Below, one piece after another: positions 14,913 to 23,618 of a stretch of 64,000 bases of DNA (its first letter is position 1; every line of letters starts with the position of its first letter). The stretch lies in the NCBI GenBank assembly GCA_050247435.1, contig JBFWUF010000042.1:9056-73055 (forward strand). The letters run 5' to 3'. Origin of the DNA: JAJVID01 sp050247435 (lineage in GTDB: Bacteria; Acidobacteriota; Blastocatellia; RBC074). A model generated the notes under the pieces. That model did not search any database and was not told where the DNA came from. It worked only from the letters and a program-made list of their open reading frames with translations. The translations under genes were made by a program, and so were the position numbers.

Positions 14913-17153
14913 TCACGACTGAGCCAACGCTCGTCCCGCCTCGACTATCTGTTCTTCGGAGATCAGAAGCAGGTTGGCCGCCGCGCCCAGCGGCACATAC
15001 GAATCAATTGCGCGCACCGAACGCATCGAGCCTCTGAATCCGTTCTCGGCCAGGTTCGCGATCACCGCTTCAGCGATTCCGCCTCCAGTCGCGCGGCATT
15101 CGTCAGCGAGCAGCACTCGGCCACATTCATCAGCGTGCCGTTTGATGGCGCCGAACGGCAGCGGGTTCAGCCAGCGGATGTCAATCACTCGCGTATCAAC
15201 TCCGAACTCATCTTTCAACCTGCGCGCTGCGCGTAATGACAACCTCAATCCGTTCGCGTAACTGACGATCAGCAGGTCTTTCGCTCCGGGGTTGTAAACG
15301 CCGACCTCGCCAGGCAGCAGCATCTCTCCGGGCTGCGGGTAATCGAACAGCCACGCGCCGTCGCCGTCCTCGTACAAATCCTTTTCGTGATACAGCGCGA
15401 TGGGTTCGAGGAAGACAGCGACGCGGCCACATTCGCGGGCCGCGGCTACAAGTCCGCGCAGCATCTTCGCGGCGTCGTCTCCGCGCGAGGGTGTGGCCAG
15501 CAGCAAGCTGGGAATGTCGCGAAGCGCGCCGATCGAATTGTCATTGTGAAAATGGCCGCCGAAGCCTTTCTGGTAAGCCAGCCCCTGCACGCGCACGACC
15601 ATCGGGTTGGTGAACTGTCCCGAAGAGAAAAAAGAGAGTGAGCAGGCCTCGCCGCGAATCTGATCGAGCGCATTGTGGATGTAGGCGAGGTATTGAATTT
15701 CGGGGATCGGCAGCAAACCCGCCATCGCCGATCCCTGCGCGGTTCCGAGAATCGTCGTTTCATCGAGCAGCGTGTCAAAGACGCGCGCGATGCCGAATTT
15801 CTTTTGTAGGCTCTGTGTGACGTAATAGACGCCGCCTTTTTTGGCAACGTCTTCGCCAAAGACGATGATTTCGGGAAAGCGCAACATCTCATCGGCCAGC
15901 GCGGAGTTGATATGCGCGGCCATCGTGCGTTTGGTCGGCGCTTTGGCGTTTTCGGGCAATGCGTTGTCAAAAAGCTTTTCGCGGGCTTCAGGCGCGGGGA
16001 TATGATCGGCCAGTGCGCGGCAGGCGTCTTCGTCGTAAGGCGCGAGCGGGGCGACGACTTGCTCAACGCTTGTCAGCTTCGGCCTCCGCGCGGCCTCATC
16101 CATCCGCTCGTCTATCCGCGATTGAACTCTCTTGATGATCGCGCGCAGATCGCCGGGCGAGGCCGCGCCAACGTCAATCAGGCGGCGCGCGTTGACCAGC
16201 AGCGGATCTTTGGCCTCTTCGGCGGCTATTTCGTCAACCGTGCGATAGGTCGTTTCAACGTCCGTGCCCGCGTGACCCCAAAGACGCGTTACGCTCAGAT
16301 GCAAAAACACCGGTGCGCGCAAGCGGCGGCACGTGTTGACGGCCTCTTCGACCACGTCCCAAATTTCGTCCAACTCGCCGGCAGCTTCAAAGTATTTCAA
16401 ATGCGGTTGATTGCTGAATGAATCGTGAATCCAGTTGCGCGGCGTTTCGACTGAAATGCCGATGCCGTTGTCTTCGCACAGAAAGAGAATCGGGGCCGAG
16501 CCTCCACGCCTGACGGCATAGCGCGCCGCGTTGATCCCCGCGAGCGCCGTCGCGTGATTGGCCGAGGCGTCGCCGAAAGAGCAGAGCACGATCGAATCGT
16601 CGCTGAGGTCTTGCGCCTGTCCGAGCCGCCGCGCCGTCCTGAGCGCGAAAGCCATCCCGGCAGCTTTGGGCAGATGCGACGCGATAGTGCTGGTTTGCGG
16701 CGGGACCCATAAAGACCGGCTGCCCCAGACTTTGTGGCGCCCTTGCGAGATCGGGTCATCGCTCGATGCGCAGAATGAAAGCAGAGTATCGAAGATCGGA
16801 TCAACACCAGGTTGTTTGCGCGAACGGGCCGCCATCAACGCGCCGGAGCGGTAGTGCAGAAAGCAGGGATCGTCCAATCGCAGCAGCGTCCCGACAATTG
16901 CATTGTTTTCGTGGCCCGCGCTGGAGATGGTGTAGAAGCCCTGATTGCGTTTCTTCAATTCACGCGCGGCGACATCGAGCAGACGGCTGGTTACTTGATC
17001 CTCGAAGATTTCCAGCGCCATTTCGACGGTCAGCCCGGCGCCCGGCTGTAGCGGAGCGGTTTCGCCGAGACGGCGAGCGGCAGGTTGAGCGGCCGCCAGA
17101 TAGTTTTCGAGATTGCTTTGTACAATTTCAACGCGTGTGATTGGGGATGGCAT
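14913..17153 (-). CDS. 2-oxoacid dehydrogenase E1 component, fused alpha and beta subunits
   Basis: 746 residues combining an E1-alpha-like half (about 1-370) and an E1-beta-like half (about 420-746). The thiamine-diphosphate motif begins GDASANHATALAG (Gly194, Asp195) in the first half, followed by LCEDNGIGISVETP. The second half opens with TMAAHINSALADEM and VFGEDVAKKGGVYYVTQ and ends with the transketolase C-terminal-like domain (IDIRWLNPLPF). Such fusions occur for branched-chain and related 2-oxoacid dehydrogenases; it would decarboxylate a 2-oxoacid and acylate a lipoyl E2. No E2 or E3 gene is in the window. It is convergent with the catabolic operon, so a shared pathway is only a guess. 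Confidence 0.9.
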   Translation of the reverse strand: MPSPITRVEIVQSNLENYLAAAQPAARRLGETAPLQPGAGLTVEMALEIFEDQVTSRLLDVAARELKKRNQGFYTISSAGHENNAIVGTLLRLDDPCFLHYRSGALMAARSRKQPGVDPIFDTLLSFCASSDDPISQGRHKVWGSRSLWVPPQTSTIASHLPKAAGMAFALRTARRLGQAQDLSDDSIVLCSFGDASANHATALAGINAARYAVRRGGSAPILFLCEDNGIGISVETPRNWIHDSFSNQPHLKYFEAAGELDEIWDVVEEAVNTCRRLRAPVFLHLSVTRLWGHAGTDVETTYRTVDEIAAEEAKDPLLVNARRLIDVGAASPGDLRAIIKRVQSRIDERMDEAARRPKLTSVEQVVAPLAPYDEDACRALADHIPAPEAREKLFDNALPENAKAPTKRTMAAHINSALADEMLRFPEIIVFGEDVAKKGGVYYVTQSLQKKFGIARVFDTLLDETTILGTAQGSAMAGLLPIPEIQYLAYIHNALDQIRGEACSLSFFSSGQFTNPMVVRVQGLAYQKGFGGHFHNDNSIGALRDIPSLLLATPSRGDDAAKMLRGLVAAARECGRVAVFLEPIALYHEKDLYEDGDGAWLFDYPQPGEMLLPGEVGVYNPGAKDLLIVSYANGLRLSLRAARRLKDEFGVDTRVIDIRWLNPLPFGAIKRHADECGRVLLADECRATGGGIAEAVIANLAENGFRGSMRSVRAIDSYVPLGAAANLLLISEEQIVEAGRALAQS

Positions 17154-17203
17154 TATTTATCCTGAAGCAGATTTTGAATGGTGCGACGCATCGGTCAGTG
17201 TTT

Positions 17204-17785
17204 TTATCGAGGGTTTTTGTCCAGACTGAATCGCAAGCCGAAAAAGACCTGCCGTCCGTTACTGAAAATCCGGCTCCGGCCCGATGGGTCAGTGTTTCCG
17301 AACCACAGCGCCTGTCCGCGGACGGGCGACACTTCGCCGTGAAAGCTCCGTTTATAAACTCCCAGATCAACCCGGTCGTTCCAGAGGCGATAAAGAATCA
17401 GACCTTTGGTCGCGACGAAACGATCCTGTCGAAAGTATAAACGCCCGCGCTCGAACTCTATCGGCTGTCCGGTTTCGCGGAACCTCTGGCGTTGAAAGAG
17501 CGCAGTGTCGTAGACGCTGGACAAATTCCTTAACCAGAGTTTGGGCTGGCCCAGCCCCCTGTTCGGATCGGGCAGCCGTAACGCGACCGTCTCGATTCTC
17601 AGGACAGGCTCTTCCAACGGTTCGGCTGGCGGTTCGATTGCCGACAAGCGGCGTCGCAACGCCTCCGCTGTGAACGATTGGCGCGTGATTGTTGGGGATT
17701 GGGTTGCGGGCTGTTGCGCGAAAATTGGGGCGCGCAACGCGCTGGTGATGATCAGCAGGGAGAGGAACGCGTATGCTCGCTTCAT
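17204..17785 (-). CDS. Hypothetical secreted protein
   Basis: 193 residues from the ATG at 17785, chosen because GGAGG stands 7 bases before it; a longer in-frame start at 17830 lacks such a site. N-terminal signal peptide MKRAYAFLSLLIITSALRAP with a likely cleavage after IFAQQ. The rest is charged with segments such as QPIEFERGRLYFRQDRF and GQALWFGNTDPSGRSR, reminiscent of a small beta-rich outer-surface or outer-membrane-associated protein. I do not recognise a family. It stands alone between the E1 gene and the REP block. Confidence 0.6.
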   Translation of the reverse strand: MKRAYAFLSLLIITSALRAPIFAQQPATQSPTITRQSFTAEALRRRLSAIEPPAEPLEEPVLRIETVALRLPDPNRGLGQPKLWLRNLSSVYDTALFQRQRFRETGQPIEFERGRLYFRQDRFVATKGLILYRLWNDRVDLGVYKRSFHGEVSPVRGQALWFGNTDPSGRSRIFSNGRQVFFGLRFSLDKNPR

Positions 17786-17869
17786 AACTCGACCTCCCAT
17801 AAGAACAAATTTCATCAGCGAACGCATCATAGCTCAATCCCGGCCTCGATTGAAAATCAAGCTCCAGCG

Positions 17870-18009
17870 CCACGTAGTGACGAATTTATTCGTCACGATT
17901 GCCCCCCACGTAGTGACGAATTATTTCGTCACGATTGCCCCCCACGTAGTGACGAATTATTTCGTCACGATTGCCCCCCACGTAGTGACGAATTTATTCG
18001 TCACGATTG
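17870..18009. repeat. REP block, GTAGTGACGAAT family, four tandem units (downstream of RAYT)
   Basis: Four 36-bp units, each holding GTAGTGACGAAT followed by its near complement ATTCGTCAC and the spacer GATTGCCCC. Each begins with the GTAG tetranucleotide typical of REPs mobilised by RAYT transposases. The block overlaps the 3' end and stop codon of the transposase gene at 18001. Confidence 0.92.
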
Positions 18010-18636
18010 CGCAGATGCCTCATTCTGATCAAGAACATAATCATCCCAGCCATCCCCCATCGAATCAGGGCGAAAGCTCCGCCATCTTTCACGCAGCCAG
18101 TCACTCCCGCGCGCCGAGAGATAGTTATGCACGCTCGACCAGGGCCAATCGTAGACCGACTTTGTATAGCCGTGTTTGACCGGGTTGTAGTGAATGTAAT
18201 TCATCGCCCGATAAAAATGCTCGTCGCCACGGATTTTCCGATCACTGAAGTGATACCACGTTTGCCGCCTGCCGATTACACCATCCGCAAGATTCCACTC
18301 CCGGGATGTCGCTCCGTGTAGATTTTTTAGCGCGACTGAAACATCATCCAGTTTCTTGACGCCGACCAGCGCATGGTAATGGTTCGAAAGCGCCACCCAC
18401 GCATATATCTCGATCTCATTCTCTCGCAGCTTTTCCAATAACCGCGTCTCGAAATCAGTCCGTCGCTCCGGGGACGCCATAACGTGTTGGTGCTCATAAT
18501 TTGTGGCGGTGATCAAATATTGCCCTGGTCCGCGAAGCGGATGTGGTGGCGTATGTTGTGGATAACCACGCGCCAGTCGCTGCGCCACTACCTCCTCACG
18601 CTCTTCCGGAGTCAGATGACGATACATATAAAACAT
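18001..18636 (-). CDS. REP-associated tyrosine transposase (RAYT, Y1_Tnp family)
   Basis: 211 residues from the ATG at 18636, which has GGGAGG seven bases upstream. HUH single-strand nuclease: the HxH metal motif in LSNHYHALVGV and the catalytic Tyr region YIHYNPVKHGY, followed by the WPWSSVHNYL segment typical of RAYTs. It cuts and joins single-stranded REP hairpins; RAYTs are usually single-copy and vertically kept. It is framed on both sides by REP blocks with the same palindrome (17870-18009, 18652-18872), and its own stop codon lies within the downstream REP, so the gene and its substrates are directly linked. The full length suggests it is functional. Confidence 0.92.
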   Translation of the reverse strand: MFYMYRHLTPEEREEVVAQRLARGYPQHTPPHPLRGPGQYLITATNYEHQHVMASPERRTDFETRLLEKLRENEIEIYAWVALSNHYHALVGVKKLDDVSVALKNLHGATSREWNLADGVIGRRQTWYHFSDRKIRGDEHFYRAMNYIHYNPVKHGYTKSVYDWPWSSVHNYLSARGSDWLRERWRSFRPDSMGDGWDDYVLDQNEASAQS

Positions 18637-18651
18637 CGCGCAACCTCCCGC

Positions 18652-18872
18652 CACGTAGTGACGAATTTATTCGTCACTATCAAACATGATTACGTCATTC
18701 GTGTAGTGACGAATAAATTCGTCACTACGTGGGGATCGCGTCATTCGTGTAGTGACGAATAAATTCGTCACTACGTGGGGATCGCGTCATTCGTGTAGTG
18801 ACGAATAAATTCGTCACTACGTGGGGATCGCGTCATTCGTGTAGTGACGAATAAATTCGTCACTACGTGGGG
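18652..18872. repeat. REP block, GTAGTGACGAAT family, five palindromes (upstream of RAYT)
   Basis: One copy at 18652 and four exact 46-bp units from 18703 to 18872. Each unit is a 12-bp perfect palindrome arm pair (GTAGTGACGAAT, AA, ATTCGTCACTAC) plus CGTGGGGATCGCGTCATTC. Spacers are identical, unlike CRISPR spacers. The block separates the RAYT start from the PIG-L deacetylase stop. Confidence 0.92.
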
Positions 18873-18880
18873 TGGGGCGA

Positions 18881-21577
18881 TCACTGTGGCCGTTTCTTCA
18901 AGCTGATGATGTTGGCGAACAGCCGATACCCGCCCTGCACGCCTGCGGGCAATTGGCGGTAAAACGCGTAGGCTGCATAAATGAACGTCCCCTTGCCGTA
19001 TTGCGCGTACATTAAACCGCCACGCTGCGGCGGCTGTTCGCGGTCGTGGCATTCCAGCAGCGGCTTGTAACGTTCATCCCAGGTCGTCATCCATTTCGAC
19101 CCGCGCTCTTCGACCCATCCGTCGAAATCGGACGCGGTGATCTTGTTCGGCCAATTAAAAATTGGATTCGCCGGATCGAGCATCGTTACCTTCGAATCTT
19201 CTTCCGAAACTTCCTCGGCGCGCGCGGTCAGCTTGTACGGGTACGGGCCGTAAGGCGCGGCGTCGAATTCCTGCGTCTGGTATTGATAGATCAAATTGCC
19301 GCCGCGTTCGGCGTAATCGAGCAACCGTTTGCTGTAAGCCTTCAAATCGTCGCGAACAGCCGTCGCGCGAATGCCGATGATGATTGCATCTAAGCCGTCA
19401 AGATTGCCTTTCGCCAGATCGTTTTCGCCGAGCATCGCGACTTTCACGCCGATCTGTTCGAGCGCTTTGGGAACTTCATCGCCGACGCCCATCACGTATC
19501 CAACAGTCAGGTTGGACGCGACCTTCGCCTCGATCCCACGTACGTCCATCGTCGCAGGCCGATAAAGATGGCGCGGCTCGTTATCGCGACGCGCGATGAC
19601 CTGATAGCCTTCGACGTATTCCTTGCCGTTGTACTCGGCCACGGCCTGAACTTTGTAATCCGAGCCTGAGACGACGCGCGGGGCTGAGACTTTGAAATTG
19701 AAGTTGCCGACCTCGCCCTCGTGCGTGAAAGCGCAGTTGGATTCGGCAGGGGAGGCAGTCCAACCTTGCGGGAGTTTCAATCGGACTTTGCCAGTGGCGT
19801 TGCCTTTGATGTTGTTTGAAACGGTGACGTTCACGTCGAACGACGCTTGCGCGGCGGCGATTGGGATGACGCCGACGCGCGGCGCAATGGCGACGTTCAT
19901 CGCGGGCGCGATGGTCAGCAACCGGCGCTGCTCGCCCCACGGACGATCAACGTAAACGGTCTGCGCCGGTTGCGTCAGCGTGAAACGCACTCCTTCAAAC
20001 TCATAGTTGAACACGCCGGCGACATCGGGCGGCGGGAAGGGGAGATGCAGGTGTTCGGGTTTGTTGATCTGGTAGATGTGATCACGAAGCTCACTAGCGC
20101 GCGACCATTGAGGGCGTGTGTACTCGGCGGTGTTTTTAACCTCAACCGCAAATTTCTCCTTTAACGTTTCATTGTGTTTGAGAACACGAGGCGTCTCAGG
20201 CGTTCGGACATCCACATAGATTACGCTGCCAGGGTTTTGGAAAGAGCCTGATGGTAGTAGCCCCATCGAGTTGGGCCTTATTTCGATTCGGCTTCGATTC
20301 ACGGCGGATGCCGTGACCGAAAACTTCTGCCCCGGAACTGCCACCTTGAAAGTCTCGCGCGGTTGGAAGAACGATGCCGGGCCTTCGGCGGGTTTGTCAG
20401 GATCAACCAGAACCTCCATCGCCAATCCCAGCGCCTTGTTCATCGCGTCGTTGAACTCGCGCTCTTTATTGCCGAGCAGGAAGAGCAGGTGATCTTTGTT
20501 CGCCGCTTCAATCGAAGACGCTTTGACCTTTTCGATCAACGCGCGTGTGTACTCCATTCCGGCGGCAATATCGGAGGCGACGACCCACGGCTGGCGCGCG
20601 TCGAATTTGCCGATCGCCGCTTCAACGCGATTGCTGATCCTGACCAGTTCATCCGAGATGTTTGCCGAACCGGCCAGTTTCGCCATTCCGGCAATCGTCG
20701 TGTCAATGCCGTCAAAAAGGCTCATCTCGTTTTCGACTTTCGGGATCGCGGTGTCGGCCAACGTCACCGCGGTCAGCGATGATCCCGGCGTGGCGCGAAC
20801 CTGCCCCGCGCCTTGCGAACGCTGATGGCTCAAACCGTCGCGCGCGATCTCGCGGTACGATTTGCCGGTTAGCGGATCGTATTCGCCTACGTCAATTTTC
20901 AATGTCGCCGCCGGCTCGCTCGCGCGCGCGCTCAGGTAGAGCTTTTTGACCGTCCACGGGCGCAGGCCCTCTTTGAAATGTTCGGGGAAGCGGTTCGGAT
21001 CGGCGGCGGCCTTGAAAGCTTCGATGCTCAGCAATCCGGCGGCCTGGTGGTTGCCGTGTCCGTCGCGCGGCTTGCCGTGGAAGCGCGAAACGATGATGTC
21101 GGGGCGGTAGAGCCTGATCGCGTGAACCACGTCGCCGAGCGCGACATCCTTGCCCCAATGCTCCAGCGTCTCGTCCAGCCGTTTTGAAAAACCGAAATCG
21201 GTCACGCGAGTGAACATCTGGTCAACGCCGTAATAACGCCCGGCGGCCAGTAACTCTTCGGTTCGCAGAATGCCAAGCGCGTCGTACAACTCCGGCCCGA
21301 CCAGGTTGGCGCCGCCCTCGCCGCGATTGAGCGTCAGCAATCCGGTTCTGACTCCGGCTTTGCGGCTCAGCCAGACCAGCAACGCTCCGTCTTCGTCGTC
21401 GGGGTGCGCGGTCGTGTGCAGAACCGTCGCGGTCGAACGCAGCCGCAGCAATGCGCGCCACGCCACAGCCGCGCCTCTGTTTTCGGCTGGCTCCTGAACT
21501 TGAGCGCGAGAAGAGATTGAGGGGAAGCTCGTGATCGCAAGACAAATTATCAGCGCGAAGGTCGCATGTCTTCTCAT
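18881..21577 (-). CDS. Secreted PIG-L (LmbE) family deacetylase with large C-terminal extension
   Basis: 898 residues from the ATG at 21577 (GGAG six bases upstream; an ATG at 21589 is an alternative). Signal peptide MRRHATFALIICLAITSF. N-terminal PIG-L domain with the zinc-binding motif AHPDDE (57-62), HGNHQAAG further on, and FHGKPRDG. PIG-L enzymes remove N-acetyl groups from amino sugars. The middle (about 380-620) is beta-sandwich-like and probably binds substrate. The C-terminal 250 residues resemble a glutamine-amidotransferase-like/ThuA-type domain (VGYVMGVGDEVPKALEQIG, AIIIGIRATA). This multi-domain architecture is common in Acidobacteriota and Bacteroidota secreted deacetylases; the physiological glycan is unknown. 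Confidence 0.87.
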   Translation of the reverse strand: MRRHATFALIICLAITSFPSISSRAQVQEPAENRGAAVAWRALLRLRSTATVLHTTAHPDDEDGALLVWLSRKAGVRTGLLTLNRGEGGANLVGPELYDALGILRTEELLAAGRYYGVDQMFTRVTDFGFSKRLDETLEHWGKDVALGDVVHAIRLYRPDIIVSRFHGKPRDGHGNHQAAGLLSIEAFKAAADPNRFPEHFKEGLRPWTVKKLYLSARASEPAATLKIDVGEYDPLTGKSYREIARDGLSHQRSQGAGQVRATPGSSLTAVTLADTAIPKVENEMSLFDGIDTTIAGMAKLAGSANISDELVRISNRVEAAIGKFDARQPWVVASDIAAGMEYTRALIEKVKASSIEAANKDHLLFLLGNKEREFNDAMNKALGLAMEVLVDPDKPAEGPASFFQPRETFKVAVPGQKFSVTASAVNRSRIEIRPNSMGLLPSGSFQNPGSVIYVDVRTPETPRVLKHNETLKEKFAVEVKNTAEYTRPQWSRASELRDHIYQINKPEHLHLPFPPPDVAGVFNYEFEGVRFTLTQPAQTVYVDRPWGEQRRLLTIAPAMNVAIAPRVGVIPIAAAQASFDVNVTVSNNIKGNATGKVRLKLPQGWTASPAESNCAFTHEGEVGNFNFKVSAPRVVSGSDYKVQAVAEYNGKEYVEGYQVIARRDNEPRHLYRPATMDVRGIEAKVASNLTVGYVMGVGDEVPKALEQIGVKVAMLGENDLAKGNLDGLDAIIIGIRATAVRDDLKAYSKRLLDYAERGGNLIYQYQTQEFDAAPYGPYPYKLTARAEEVSEEDSKVTMLDPANPIFNWPNKITASDFDGWVEERGSKWMTTWDERYKPLLECHDREQPPQRGGLMYAQYGKGTFIYAAYAFYRQLPAGVQGGYRLFANIISLKKRPQ

Positions 21578-21598
21578 CGTTTTCTCCATCGAGCGGCG

Positions 21599-22108
21599 CT
21601 ACAGAAATTTTTCGATCATGATCTCGTCAACGTAGCCGCCGTTGATCCTGGCCTGCTTTGCGGCTCTGCCCACGATTTGAAAGCCTTGTTTGAGGTAGGT
21701 AGCCAAAGCCGCCGGATTGTCGCCGCGCACGTAGGTGAACAGCTTTTCGTAGCCTTTGAGCCTGGCGGCTTCAAAGGTCGCTTCAAACAACCGCGCGGCC
21801 ACGCCTTGCCGGCGGAGTGAGAGGTCAACGTAAGTTCCGATGACTCCTACGTGGTCAAGCGCGTGCGTGAACGTGGCGAAAGGTTCAAGGCTCTGGAAGC
21901 CGATGATCCGCTGATCCGCCTGTCGAACAGCCACCTGGAAGACGCCGCGCGCGGGGAACCGCAGAATGTATTCGCGTTCCTGCTCGATCGTGAACGGCGT
22001 GTCGAAAACGGTATAGAGGCCCGATTCGATTATCGGATTGAAGATGTTGACGACCGCTTCCGCGTCATCAGGTTCAACCGGGCGGATCAACAGATCATCG
22101 TGTTTCAT
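21599..22108 (-). CDS. GNAT-family N-acetyltransferase
   Basis: 169 residues. The acetyl-CoA-binding region VIGTYVDLSLRRQGVAARLF (R/Q-x-x-G-x-A form) and NPAALATYLKQGFQIVG at the end are classical GNAT motifs A and B. The ending GYVDEIMIEKFL resembles ribosomal-protein/phosphinothricin-type GNATs. It is likely a cytoplasmic transferase for a small amine or protein N-terminus. The gene lies 22 bases upstream of the PIG-L gene on the same strand and 10 bases downstream of a small membrane-protein gene, so a loose operon is likely. Confidence 0.85.
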   Translation of the reverse strand: MKHDDLLIRPVEPDDAEAVVNIFNPIIESGLYTVFDTPFTIEQEREYILRFPARGVFQVAVRQADQRIIGFQSLEPFATFTHALDHVGVIGTYVDLSLRRQGVAARLFEATFEAARLKGYEKLFTYVRGDNPAALATYLKQGFQIVGRAAKQARINGGYVDEIMIEKFL

Positions 22109-22118
22109 TGGGCGCCTG

Positions 22119-22508
22119 TTACAGCTTGCTCTTTCTCAGAGCCAGAAAGGAAGTGACGACGCCGAGCGCTGCTAGAAACAGCATCAACCCGATCAGAATC
22201 AAAATTGTTCCGCCCGCGCCGATGTTGTATTTCGCGACTTCGGGATCGAGGCTGATAAACAGCGCCATGTAAAACACGCCCGCCGTGAACGCCCATCCGC
22301 TTGCCAACACGGCTATGCTTTTCCCGTCGGGCGTGGCCCGAGCCTCATTGCGGGTTTGGTAAAAGCCCGCAAGCAGCCAGGCGACGCAGATGTAGTCAAC
22401 GATCCACAGCGGCGCGAATTGCCAATGGCCCCAATTGATGACAGCTTCGCCGATGCCCAAACCAATGGCGAAAAGAAGCGCGGTGTAACGGCTCCATTGC
22501 AGCGGCAT
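22119..22508 (-). CDS. Small four-helix membrane protein of unknown function
   Basis: 129 residues with four predicted membrane segments: YTALLFAIGLGIGEAVI, LWIVDYICVAWLLAGFY, SIAVLASGWAFTAGVFYMA and GTILILIGLMLFLAALGVV. GGAGGG lies 6 bases before the ATG. No catalytic or binding motif is seen. Its neighbours are an acetyltransferase and an inositol-dehydrogenase-like enzyme, which say little about its job. Probably an inner-membrane protein. Confidence 0.7.
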   Translation of the reverse strand: MPLQWSRYTALLFAIGLGIGEAVINWGHWQFAPLWIVDYICVAWLLAGFYQTRNEARATPDGKSIAVLASGWAFTAGVFYMALFISLDPEVAKYNIGAGGTILILIGLMLFLAALGVVTSFLALRKSKL

Positions 22509-22523
22509 AGATGCCCTCCGGCT

Positions 22524-23534
22524 TTAAACGATCTCCGACACTTCGACTGGCCGGTTCTCTTTGAACGCTTTGGTCGCGGCGATGGCGACTCTCAGCGCCT
22601 CCACGCCGTCGGCGCATTTGATCGAAGGCTCTTTCTGTTTTTGCAGATGCTCGATGAAGTTTTGCAGTTGGGCGACGTAGGCTTCGCCGAACCGCTCCAT
22701 GAACCACGGCACGGTGTCGTGCGTCACGCCGTCTTTGGTCATCACGACAATCGGCGTTTCGCGCAGGTAACCGATTTTGACCGTGCCTTGCGTGCCCAGA
22801 ACTTCGGTGCGGATGTCGTAGCCGTAAACGCCGTTGCGCGTCAGATCAATCACGCCCAGCGAGCCGTTGTCAAAAGTCAGATTGACGATGGCATTGTCTA
22901 TGTCGCCGACCTCGTTGATTTCAGGATAGGCCAGCACCGCGCCGTTAGCGTAGGCGCTCTTGACCCCGCCCATCATCCATCGCGCGATGTCAATGTCGTG
23001 AATGCCCATGTCAATAATCAAACCGCCGCTGTGATTCGGATTGAGGTATTCCAGGCTGGGCCGGAACGGGTCGCGCGACGATGCTTTGAAGACAACGGCT
23101 TTGCCGATGGCGCCCTCTTCGATTTTCTGCTTTCCCGCGCGGAAGCCACGGTCGAAGCGGCGCATGAAGCCCATGTGGAAAAAGACTCCGGTCTCTTCAA
23201 CGACCTTTTGCATCGCGCGCGCCTCGTCGAGCGAGATAGAAAGCGGCTTTTCGCAGAAGATGGCTTTGCCGGCGCGCGCGGCGGCGGCCACTGTATCGTG
23301 ATGATTGCTGGTAGGCGTGACGATGACGATGGCGTCAATCTGCTTGTCATCAATCAGGTCCTGATAATTCGGATACCACTTCGTCACACCGAGTTCCCTG
23401 GCGGAGGCTTCGGCGGCGGGGTTGGTGTCTGAAGCGGCAAGCAGATTGGCGGCGGGGATTTGATACGCAAGGTATCGCGCATAAAGCACGCCCATGCGCC
23501 CTACGCCGATGAGGCCGACGTTGATTTTGCTCAT
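22524..23534 (-). CDS. iolG: Gfo/Idh/MocA oxidoreductase, probable inositol 2-dehydrogenase
   Basis: 336 residues. N-terminal Rossmann motif GLIGVGRMG, the EKP motif (CEKPLS, Lys is the catalytic base candidate) and the C-terminal alpha/beta domain with SRDPFRPSLEYLNP and DMGIHDIDIARW, which match inositol 2-dehydrogenases (IdhA/IolG) best. It would oxidise myo-inositol to scyllo-inosose with NAD+. No other iol genes are present, so a different polyol or sugar substrate remains possible; the truncated sugar importer at the left edge could be related but is 20 kb away. A GAGGAG ribosome site precedes the ATG. Confidence 0.75.
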   Translation of the reverse strand: MSKINVGLIGVGRMGVLYARYLAYQIPAANLLAASDTNPAAEASARELGVTKWYPNYQDLIDDKQIDAIVIVTPTSNHHDTVAAAARAGKAIFCEKPLSISLDEARAMQKVVEETGVFFHMGFMRRFDRGFRAGKQKIEEGAIGKAVVFKASSRDPFRPSLEYLNPNHSGGLIIDMGIHDIDIARWMMGGVKSAYANGAVLAYPEINEVGDIDNAIVNLTFDNGSLGVIDLTRNGVYGYDIRTEVLGTQGTVKIGYLRETPIVVMTKDGVTHDTVPWFMERFGEAYVAQLQNFIEHLQKQKEPSIKCADGVEALRVAIAATKAFKENRPVEVSEIV

Positions 23535-23618
23535 GGATGAAGTTCTCCTCTGGGAAAAAGATTGATTTCGAGAAAGAGAAGTTTGGGTTCCGTTTTCAGG
23601 CCGCAGGCGTCCGAGGAA

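Noticed and set aside
17870..18872. Regular repeats resembling a CRISPR array
   Set aside because: Spacers between palindromes are identical, the units are GTAG-headed REPs, and a RAYT gene lies between; no cas genes.
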